Assembly: GCA_900545665.1 (NCBI GenBank)
Contig: UQZU01000046.1
Coordinates: 1 to 11,168 of the forward strand
DNA: 11,168 nucleotides
Direction: 5' to 3'
Source: an uncultured Collinsella sp.
GTDB taxonomy: Bacteria > Actinomycetota > Coriobacteriia > Coriobacteriales > Coriobacteriaceae
Part shown: positions 1 through 6,679 of the stretch, piece after piece
How positions within the stretch are numbered: the first letter of the stretch is position 1
Layout: every line of letters starts with the position of its first letter
Made by a program: the position numbers and the translations under genes
The notes under the pieces: generated by a model
What the model was told of the DNA's origin: nothing
The model's database searches: none
The model's input: the letters and a program-made list of their open reading frames with translations, nothing else

Positions 1-32
1 CTCGTGGGCTCGGAGATGTGTATAAGAGACAG
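1..32 (+). other. Nextera sequencing adapter remnant (not genomic)
   Basis: These bases equal the last 32 nt of the Illumina Nextera read-2 transposase adapter, including the full 19-bp Tn5 mosaic end at positions 14-32 (begins AGATGTGTAT, ends AAGAGACAG). Genomic sequence starts at 33. Read on the minus strand in the glgA frame the adapter is open and gives the peptide CLLYTSPSPR, a familiar artefact in metagenome-derived proteins. A gene caller would therefore append false residues to GlgA. The identity is from memory of the adapter sequence, and the match is exact over the whole stretch. Confidence 0.97.
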
Positions 33-1684
33 GCCTTGGTCGCAGTAGCCTTCTTAGCTGTCGTCTTGCGAGTCGTGGTCTTCTTTGCCGCAGGCTTCAC
101 CTCAGGCTCGGCCTTTGTGGGCTCAGCCTCAACTGGCTTCTCCTCGGCCTTGGGCTCCTCCGCGGCCACCGGCTCAGCAACAGCTTTAGGCTCGTCGACA
201 ACTGCCGTCGGCCTCTCAATCTCCGGGTGCATAAAGAAGTACAGGTCCAGATACTTGTCGGCCGAGCGCGTCCAGCTAAAGTCCTGGCTCATGGCCTGCG
301 TGACCAGCTGGTTCCAAGCGTCGCGGTTATCCCAGAACAGGCGCGCCGCGCGGAACACCGCGTCGCCCATCTCGTCACCGTTAAAGTTGCTAAACGAGAA
401 GCCCGTGCCCTCGCCAGTAAACTCGTTGTAAGGCTGCACGGTGTCCTTGAGGCCGCCGGTCTCGCGCACGATGGGCAGGGTGCCGTAGCGCATGGCGATG
501 ATCTGCGACAGACCGCAGGGCTCAAACTTCGAAGGCATCAGGAACATGTCGGCGGCGGCATACATGCGCTGCGACAGCGCTGGATCGAATTCGATGCGTG
601 CGGCCATGGTGCCGGGGTACTTGTCCTGGAAGTAGCGCAGTCCGTCCTCGTAGTCGCGGTCGCCGGTGCCTAGCACGGCCACCTGAACGCCGCCGGCCAG
701 AATGCGGTCGAGCGCGTACATGACCAAGTCCAGGCCCTTTTGCCGCGTCAGGCGCGTGACCATCACCATGAGCGGGCGGTCGTCGCGAACCTCGAGCCCC
801 AGCTCCTCCTGCAGTTTGGCCTTGCACACGGCCTTGCCGGAGCGATCCTCCACGGTGTAGTTGGCGGCAATGCGCTTGTCGGTCGCCGGGTCAAAACCCG
901 CCACGTCAATACCGTTGAGGATGCCCTGTAGCGCGTAGGAGCGCTCGCGCAGCACACCGTCCAGGCCCTCGCCAAACTCGGGCGTCTGGATTTCGTTGGC
1001 ATAGGTGGGGCTCACAGTGGTAATGGCGTCGGCATAGCGCAGCGCGCCCAGCATGTAATTGACGCTGCAGGCGTCGCAACGCAGCTGCGAGGCGGCCGCG
1101 GGAATATGCGCCACACCCAGGATGTCCTCCATCACGGTGTCGCTAAACTGGCCCTGGAACGCCACGTTGTGGATCGAGAACACGGTCTTGACGCGGTCGT
1201 ACAGCGGCAGGCCCTGGTAGAACTCGCGCAGGAACACGGGTGCCAGCGCCGTCTGCCAGTCGTTGCAGTGCAAGATGTCACACTCAAAGCCCTCGGGCAG
1301 GTGCTGCAGGCTCTCGGTGATGGCCTTGGAGAAGAACGCGAAGCGCTCGCCGTCGTCAAAGAAACCGTACGGATAGTCGCGCGCAAAGTAGCGCTCGTTG
1401 TCGATGAACATATAGGTGACGCCGTCGCGCTCGAGCTTCTCGAGACCGCAGTACTCGTTGCGCCAGCCCAGGCTCACGTAAAAATCGGAGAAGTGCTTCA
1501 TCTGCGCCTTGTACTCGTCCTTGATGGTGGCGTACTTGGGCACCATCACGATGACTTCGGCGCCGGCGCGCACAAGCGCCGCAGGCAGCGAACCCGCCAC
1601 GTCGCCCAGGCCACCGGTCTTCACAAACGGCGCGCACTCGGCCGAGGCAAACACGATCTGCATCTTTTTGCTGGAATCAGCCAT
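33..1684 (-). CDS. glgA: Glycogen synthase GlgA, ADP-glucose dependent, C-terminus missing
   Basis: GT5-family glycogen synthase that transfers glucose from ADP-glucose to the non-reducing end of alpha-1,4-glucan in the cytoplasm. The frame is open from ATG 1684 to the adapter, giving 550 genomic residues and no stop. Motifs: KTGGL ADP-glucose-binding loop at residues 22-26, HCNDWQTAL near 138-146, and in the C-terminal Rossmann domain SKFEPCGLSQ near 385-395 followed by RYGTLPIVRETGGLKDT. I chose ATG 1684 because GGAG lies 5 nt upstream; an in-frame ATG at 1696 has no ribosome-binding site. The catalytic part ends near residue 488, close to the family's usual 477. After it comes a tail: glutamate/proline/alanine-rich at 497-530, then lysine/threonine/alanine-rich at 531-550, cut by the adapter. 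It is the last visible gene of the glg operon, 90 nt after glgD. Function is secure; the true C-terminus is unknown. Confidence 0.96.
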
Positions 1685-1707
1685 ATTGTCTCCCATGTTG
1701 TTATTCG

Positions 1708-1743
1708 AGAATAGCCGCCAGGCGCGAACCGGGCGGCTATTCT
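1708..1743 (-). promoter_or_regulatory. 12-bp hairpin in the glgD-glgA gap
   Basis: Positions 1708-1719 (AGAATAGCCGCC) and 1732-1743 (GGCGGCTATTCT) are perfect inverted repeats around a 12-nt loop. On the transcribed (minus) strand no U-run follows the stem, so it does not look like an intrinsic terminator. A role as an mRNA processing or stability element, or as a partial attenuator lowering glgA relative to glgD, is inference. Confidence 0.7.
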
Positions 1744-1774
1744 ACATGTTACGAGCGATGTTGCGGTGCCAACG

Positions 1775-2902
1775 TTAACGTACGATGGTGGTGTCGGAAG
1801 TTAACGGAGCCTTGCCCAGCACCAGGATGTTCTCGGGCGTGCCGCGAAGCTCGGTGTTGGTGGGAACCACGTTGTTCTTGTCCAGGATGGCGTTCTCAAC
1901 GCGGGCGCCGCTCTTGATGATGCAGCTCTGGTTGATGATCGAGTTGGTCACCGAGGCGCCTTCCTCGACCACGACGCCGCGCGACAGGATCGAATTGCGC
2001 ACGGTGCCCTTGATGATGCAGCCGGCCGAGATGATCGAGTTGCACGCGTGGCTGCCGGTCGCATAGCGCGAAGGCGGCACGTCGTGAGCCTTGGTCAGGA
2101 TCGGGCGCTCGGGATCGAAGAGCTGGTCGGCCACGGTCTGGTCGAGCAGGTCCATGCTGCGGCGATACAGCGACTTCTCGCTAAACACGCCCACGACCTC
2201 GCCCTTGTACTCGTAGCTGCACACGTCGATGTTGCCAAAGTCGCCCTGGAGCGCCTCGAGCAGGTCCAGATAGTCGGCGGCCTGGTAGTGGTCGATGATC
2301 TCGAGCAGCGTCTCGCGGTTGACGATGCAGCAGTCCATTGAGGCGTTATCGCCGTACACGACGCCAGCGCTCACGCCCGTCAGGCGACCGTTCTCGTTGA
2401 TTTGCAGCTTGGTCTCGTCATCGACGTTGCGTGTGGCCTTGCAGTACACCACGGTCATCTGGGCGCCGGAGTTCTCGTGCGCGTCGATGATGGTGTTGAG
2501 GTCCATGTTAAAGATGATGTTGGTGCCCATCATCACAACGTAGGGCTTGTCCGAGCGCTGGAACAGCGTTTTGTTGGAGATGATGTCGCGCAGCAGGAAG
2601 CGCATGCCGCCCTTGGTGGTGCCATACGCGTTGCCGGGCACCATGAACAGGCCGCCTTTCTTGCGGTCCAGGCCCCAGTCCTTGCCCGAGCCCACGTGGT
2701 CGATCAGCGAGCGGTAGTTGCCCGGCATGACGACGCCGACGGTCTTAATGCCGGCATTCATCATGTTAGACAGCGGGAAGTCGATCAGGCGGTAGCGGCC
2801 CAAAAACGGAACGGACGCGATGGGGCGGTCCTTGAGCAGCACGCTACCGTAGGTCGAAGAGTAGTTAGCGGTGATATAACCGATGGCCTTGCGATTGATC
2901 AT
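1775..2902 (-). CDS. glgD: GlgD, regulatory subunit of ADP-glucose pyrophosphorylase
   Basis: A 375-residue paralogue of GlgC with a nucleotidyltransferase-like domain (about 1-250) and a left-handed beta-helix domain (about 280-375). It keeps the fold landmarks GRYRLIDFPLSN (35-46) and HVGSGKDWGLD (69-79). It lacks the catalytic signatures: the GGxGxRL pyrophosphate loop is replaced around 11-22, the GDH metal-binding Asp is replaced by GTN at 126-128, and the sugar-phosphate EKP motif is absent. This is the known pattern of GlgD in Firmicutes, where GlgD is inactive alone but forms a heterotetramer with GlgC and modifies its activity. I start at ATG 2902 because GGAAGGGGGA at 2911-2920 sits 8 nt upstream; an in-frame TTG at 2941 would lie inside glgC. 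The start is 4 nt past the glgC stop, implying translational coupling. Confidence 0.95.
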   Translation of the reverse strand: MINRKAIGYITANYSSTYGSVLLKDRPIASVPFLGRYRLIDFPLSNMMNAGIKTVGVVMPGNYRSLIDHVGSGKDWGLDRKKGGLFMVPGNAYGTTKGGMRFLLRDIISNKTLFQRSDKPYVVMMGTNIIFNMDLNTIIDAHENSGAQMTVVYCKATRNVDDETKLQINENGRLTGVSAGVVYGDNASMDCCIVNRETLLEIIDHYQAADYLDLLEALQGDFGNIDVCSYEYKGEVVGVFSEKSLYRRSMDLLDQTVADQLFDPERPILTKAHDVPPSRYATGSHACNSIISAGCIIKGTVRNSILSRGVVVEEGASVTNSIINQSCIIKSGARVENAILDKNNVVPTNTELRGTPENILVLGKAPLTSDTTIVR

Positions 2903-2906
2903 CGGA

Positions 2907-4055
2907 TCATTCCCCCTTCCCGATAACGACGTCATTTCCAACGACGGCCGTATCCTTGGTGGTATCGACAGAGCCGAGCTTCACGCCCTCTTCGACCGTG
3001 GAGTTCTCGCCCAAAATAGCGCGGCAGATGTGCGCGCCGCTCTTAACGTGCGCACCCGGCAGCAGCACGGAGTCCTCGACCACGGCTCGCTCCTCGATGA
3101 TGACATCGGTCGAAAGAATCGAGTGGCGAGCGGTGCCGTAGATCTTGCAGCCGTTGGAGACCAGACAGTCGTCCAAGCGGCCGTCCGGACCAATGTAGTG
3201 CGGCGGTCGCGTGGTGATGTTGGACATGATGGGGAAGTGCTTGTCGAACAGATCGAACTCGGGGTTGTTGCCCAGCAGGTCCATTGAGGTCTCGTGGAAG
3301 CTGGCGATGGTGCCGACGTCCTTCCAAAAGCCGTGGAACTCGTAGCTGTATAGGCGTTTGCCCTCGCCGAGCAGCTTGGGGATGATGTCCTTGCCAAAGT
3401 CGTGGCTCGAGCGCTGGTCCAGAGCGTCCTCCTCGAGCGCCTCGATCAGCACGTCGGCCGAGAAAATGTAGATGCCCATGGAAGCGAGGTTCGAATCGGG
3501 CTTATCGGGCTTCTCGGTGAACTTGGTGATGCGGCCGTCCTCGGGGTCGGTGGTCAGGATGCCAAAGCGGCTGGCCTCCTCCCACGGCACGGGCATGACG
3601 CTCACCGTGAGGTCGGCGTTGTTCTCAATGTGCGTCTTGAGCATCTTGCGGTAATCCATGCGATACAGGTGATCGCCCGAAAGAATCAGGACGTACTTGG
3701 GGTCGTTGGCCTTGATGTAGTCGAGGTTCTGCGTAATGGCGTCGGCCGTGCCCGCATACCAGGCGCCACCGGTCTGCGTCTCGTACGGCGGCAGGATCGA
3801 CACGCCGCCATCGCGGCTGTCCAGATCCCACGCCTCGCCGGAACCCACATAGGCATGCAGCAGGTAGGGGCGATACTGCGTCAGAACGCCCACCGTGTCG
3901 ATGCCCGAGTTGGAGCAGTTGGAGAGCGAGAAGTCGATAATGCGGAACTTGCCACCAAAGCTAACCGCCGGCTTGGCGATCTTTTGGGTGAGTGCCCCCA
4001 ATCGGCTGCCCTGTCCTCCTGCGAGGAGCATCGCGATGCATTCTTTCTTACTCAT
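2907..4055 (-). CDS. glgC: Glucose-1-phosphate adenylyltransferase GlgC (catalytic subunit)
   Basis: Makes ADP-glucose and pyrophosphate from ATP and glucose-1-phosphate, the committed step of bacterial glycogen synthesis. The protein is 382 residues, typical of the short actinobacterial/Firmicutes form. Visible motifs: AGGQGSRLG at 12-20 (nucleotide loop), KPAVSFGGKFRIIDF at 28-42, SGDHLYRMDY at 126-135 with the metal-binding Asp128, FTEKP at 179-183 with the glucose-1-phosphate Lys182, GFWKDVGT at 242-249, and a C-terminal left-handed beta-helix from about 285. ATG 4055 is preceded by AAGGAGA at 4061-4067, an excellent ribosome-binding site. It follows glgP after 105 nt and is coupled to glgD, with the glgD ribosome-binding site overlapping its final codons. 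All catalytic residues I can check are present, in contrast with GlgD. Confidence 0.97.
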   Translation of the reverse strand: MSKKECIAMLLAGGQGSRLGALTQKIAKPAVSFGGKFRIIDFSLSNCSNSGIDTVGVLTQYRPYLLHAYVGSGEAWDLDSRDGGVSILPPYETQTGGAWYAGTADAITQNLDYIKANDPKYVLILSGDHLYRMDYRKMLKTHIENNADLTVSVMPVPWEEASRFGILTTDPEDGRITKFTEKPDKPDSNLASMGIYIFSADVLIEALEEDALDQRSSHDFGKDIIPKLLGEGKRLYSYEFHGFWKDVGTIASFHETSMDLLGNNPEFDLFDKHFPIMSNITTRPPHYIGPDGRLDDCLVSNGCKIYGTARHSILSTDVIIEERAVVEDSVLLPGAHVKSGAHICRAILGENSTVEEGVKLGSVDTTKDTAVVGNDVVIGKGE

Positions 4056-4060
4056 CGATT

Positions 4061-4067
4061 TCTCCTT
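4061..4067 (-). promoter_or_regulatory. Strong ribosome-binding site of glgC
   Basis: On the minus strand AAGGAGA lies 5 nt before ATG 4055. It is the best Shine-Dalgarno match in the operon and fixes the glgC start. Confidence 0.85.
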
Positions 4068-4088
4068 CTGTCATCGATGTTTCTAACC

Positions 4089-4132
4089 CATTAGCGGTGG
4101 GCACGGCGCCTGGTCGCGCCCACCGAGTAATG
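4089..4132 (-). promoter_or_regulatory. Hairpin in the glgP-glgC gap
   Basis: CGGTGGGC (4095-4102) pairs with GCCCACCG (4118-4125). An inner GCG/CGC stem extends it, and CATTA (4089-4093) with TAATG (4128-4132) can close it below a small internal loop. The transcribed strand has no U-tract after the stem, so read-through from glgP into glgC is expected. A role in mRNA stability or processing between the phosphorylase and synthesis genes is inference. Confidence 0.6.
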
Positions 4133-4160
4133 CCGTGTGGCAAAGGGAGCTCGCGCGCCT

Positions 4161-6587
4161 TTACGCGTGCCAGATCTCGTCGCGGTACTCGCGAATGGTG
4201 CGGTCGCTCGAGAACCAGCCCGAGGAGGCGGTGTTGAGCAGCGCCTTGCGGTTCCAGGTTTCCTGGTCGCCATAGCTGTTCGTGAGTTTCTCCCAGGCGT
4301 CGACGTAGCTGCGGAAATCGGCCATGACCAGGTCAGGGTCGTTGTTGTTCATGAGCTCGTTGTAGATGCTCTCGAAGTTGCCCGAAAGACCCGCAAAGGT
4401 GTTGTCCTTGAGCTCGTCCATCACGCGGCCCAGACGCTCGCGGTCGCCGTTGAGGGTATCCCACGCAAAGTAGCTGTTGGATGCCCAGAGCTGCTCGACC
4501 TCGGGAGCGGTCAGGCCAAAGATGGCCTCGTTCTCGCGACCGGCCAGGTCGGCGATCTCGATGTTGGCGCCGTCGAGGGTACCCAGCGTAATGGCGCCGT
4601 TCATCATGAGCTTCATGTTGGACGTGCCCGAGGCCTCCTTGCCGGCCGTGGAGATCTGCTCCGAGATCTCGGCGGCGGGGTAGATGAGCTGGGCGTTGCT
4701 CACGCGGAAGTTGGGGATAAAGCAGACCTTCATGACCTCGTTGACGCGCGGGTCATTGTTGATGACATCGGCCACGGAGTTAATGAGGCGGATGGTCTCC
4801 TTGGCGAAGGTGTAGCTCGAGGCGGCCTTGCCGCTAAAGATGAAGGTCGTCGGCGTCACGTGGAAGTTGGGATCCGCGATGCGACGGTTGTAGATGTCCA
4901 TCACCTTCATGATGTTCATGAGCTGGCGCTTGTAGGCGTGGAAGCGCTTCACCTGAACATCGAAGACGGTGTTGGGGTCAATGACCAGACCGGTCTCGGC
5001 CTTAACGTAGGCGGCAAGGCGTTCCTTGTTGGCGCGCTTGGAGGCACCCACGGCCTTCAGGAACTCGGTGTCGTCCTTAAACTCCTTGAGCTTCTCCAGC
5101 TCAAAGGCGTCCTTAAGCCAGCCATCGCCAATGGCCTCGGTCACGAGCTTGGCATAGGTGGGGTTGGCCTCGGCAAAGAAGCGACGGTGCGAGATGCCGT
5201 TGGTCTTGTTATTGAACTTCTCGGGCGTCAGGGCATAGAAGTCCTTGAGCACGATGTTCTTGATGATGTCGGAGTGAATCTTTGCCACGCCGTTGACGCT
5301 GTGGCTGCAGATCACAGACAGGTTGGCCATGCGAATCTCGCCGTCCCACAGGATGGCGGTCTGGCGCAGACGCTCCTGCCAGCCCTCCTGCGTGGTGTCG
5401 AACGACTCGTGCCAACGGCGGCTGATCTCGTCGATGATCTGGTACACGCGGGGGAGGAGCTTGGAGAACGTGCCGATGGGCCACTTCTCCAGAGCCTCGG
5501 GCAGGATGGTGTGGTTGGTGTAGCTCACGACCTGCGTCACGATGTTCCAGGCGTCGTCCCACTCGAGCTTCTTCTCGTCGATGAGGATACGCATGAGTTC
5601 GGGGCCGCACATGGCGGGGTGGGTGTCGTTGGTATGGATGGCAACAAACTGCGGCAGCAGCTCCCAGTTCTCGCCGTGCTCCTTCTCAAAGGTGTCGAGC
5701 AGGCTGTAGATGCCGGCCGAAACAAACAGGTACTCCTGCTTCAGGCGCAGCAGACGGCCGTGCTCGCCGGCGTCGTTGGGGTAGAGGATGGCGCTGATGG
5801 CCTCGGCCTCGGCGCGCTCGGCGTCTGCCAGGGCGTAGTCGCCGCGGTTGAAGGCCTCCAGATCGAAGTGCTCCTCGACCGGCTCGGCGGCCCAGACGCG
5901 CAGCTTGTTGACGGTCTCGCCGGCATAGCCCACCACGGGGATGTCATAAGGGACGGCCAGGATGTCCTGCGTGTCCACCGTGCGGTAGAACGTGCGGCCA
6001 TTCTCCTCAAAGCCCTCGACGTGGCCACCAAACTTAATGGTCACGGCCTTATCCTGACGACGGACTTCCCAGGGATAGCCGTGGGTGAGCCACTCGTCGG
6101 TGGCCTCGACCTGGCTGCCGTTGACGATCTCCTGCTTAAACAGGCCGTAGCGGTAGCGCATGCCGTTGCCGTAGCCGGCAATGCCCTCGGCTGCCATCGA
6201 ATCCAGGAAGCATGCGGCCAGACGGCCCAGGCCACCGTTGCCCAGAGCCGGATCGGGCTCCTGGTTCTCGATGACGGATAGGTCAAAGCCCATGTCGTCG
6301 AGCGCCTCGGCGACCATGTCGCGCACGCCAAAGTTGAGCAGATAGTTGTCGAGCAGGCGGCCGATCAAAAACTCGATCGAGAAGTAGTACACACGCTTCT
6401 TGCCCTCGGCGGTGGCACGGGCGTCGCTCTTGGTGGCAACGGTGCGTGCCTTCTCGGCCACGAGCTTGGCCAGGGCGTTAAAGCGGTCCAGGTCGCTGGC
6501 GGCCTCGACGCTCTTGCCGCTGATGCTCATGACGGCATCGCGATAGAGCTCGGTAAACTCCTGCTTGTTGTCGAAGATCTTATTCAT
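4161..6587 (-). CDS. glgP: Glycogen/alpha-glucan phosphorylase GlgP
   Basis: GT35 phosphorylase that cleaves terminal alpha-1,4-glucosyl units with phosphate to give glucose-1-phosphate, using pyridoxal phosphate. The protein is 808 residues, full length for the family. Motifs: YYFSIEFLIGRLL near 67-79, NGGLGRLAACFLDSMA near 116-131, IHTNDTHPA near 315, VKRFHAYKRQ near 545-555, and the phosphorylase signature EASGTSNMK ending in the PLP lysine at Lys659, followed by MNGAITLGTLDGANIEI. ATG 6587 has AAAGGAA 4-5 nt upstream. It lies 92 nt after glgB and 105 nt before glgC on the same strand, so degradation and synthesis genes appear co-transcribed. The family includes maltodextrin phosphorylases with the same signature; operon context favours glycogen, but substrate preference for shorter glucans cannot be excluded. 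Confidence 0.97.
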   Translation of the reverse strand: MNKIFDNKQEFTELYRDAVMSISGKSVEAASDLDRFNALAKLVAEKARTVATKSDARATAEGKKRVYYFSIEFLIGRLLDNYLLNFGVRDMVAEALDDMGFDLSVIENQEPDPALGNGGLGRLAACFLDSMAAEGIAGYGNGMRYRYGLFKQEIVNGSQVEATDEWLTHGYPWEVRRQDKAVTIKFGGHVEGFEENGRTFYRTVDTQDILAVPYDIPVVGYAGETVNKLRVWAAEPVEEHFDLEAFNRGDYALADAERAEAEAISAILYPNDAGEHGRLLRLKQEYLFVSAGIYSLLDTFEKEHGENWELLPQFVAIHTNDTHPAMCGPELMRILIDEKKLEWDDAWNIVTQVVSYTNHTILPEALEKWPIGTFSKLLPRVYQIIDEISRRWHESFDTTQEGWQERLRQTAILWDGEIRMANLSVICSHSVNGVAKIHSDIIKNIVLKDFYALTPEKFNNKTNGISHRRFFAEANPTYAKLVTEAIGDGWLKDAFELEKLKEFKDDTEFLKAVGASKRANKERLAAYVKAETGLVIDPNTVFDVQVKRFHAYKRQLMNIMKVMDIYNRRIADPNFHVTPTTFIFSGKAASSYTFAKETIRLINSVADVINNDPRVNEVMKVCFIPNFRVSNAQLIYPAAEISEQISTAGKEASGTSNMKLMMNGAITLGTLDGANIEIADLAGRENEAIFGLTAPEVEQLWASNSYFAWDTLNGDRERLGRVMDELKDNTFAGLSGNFESIYNELMNNNDPDLVMADFRSYVDAWEKLTNSYGDQETWNRKALLNTASSGWFSSDRTIREYRDEIWHA

Positions 6588-6600
6588 ACGTTCCTTTCCC

Positions 6601-6617
6601 CCGGGGATATCTCCCGG
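6601..6617 (-). promoter_or_regulatory. Small hairpin just upstream of the glgP ribosome-binding site
   Basis: CCGGGG (6601-6606) pairs with CTCCCGG (6611-6617), allowing one G-U pair, around a 5-nt loop. It ends a few bases before the glgP Shine-Dalgarno sequence and could affect ribosome access. No U-tract follows. This is a short GC-rich stem in GC-rich DNA, so chance is possible. Confidence 0.4.
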
Positions 6618-6640
6618 AACGGTTATGAGTTACATCCTAC

Positions 6641-6653
6641 GCCCCGGTGGGGC
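6641..6653 (-). promoter_or_regulatory. Short GC-rich hairpin after glgB
   Basis: GCCCC (6641-6645) and GGGGC (6649-6653) are inverted repeats with a 3-nt loop, 27 nt downstream of the glgB stop codon. There is no U-run after it on the minus strand, so it is not a standard terminator. Confidence 0.4.
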
Positions 6654-6679
6654 GGGTAATTACAGTGGTAACACCTTTG

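Noticed and set aside
4137..6281. A 714-codon open frame on the plus strand opposite glgP
   Set aside because: It is fully antisense to a gene with clear family motifs. Its composition (Val, Leu, Gly, His rich) reflects the strong G/C third-position bias of glgP. No domain is recognisable.
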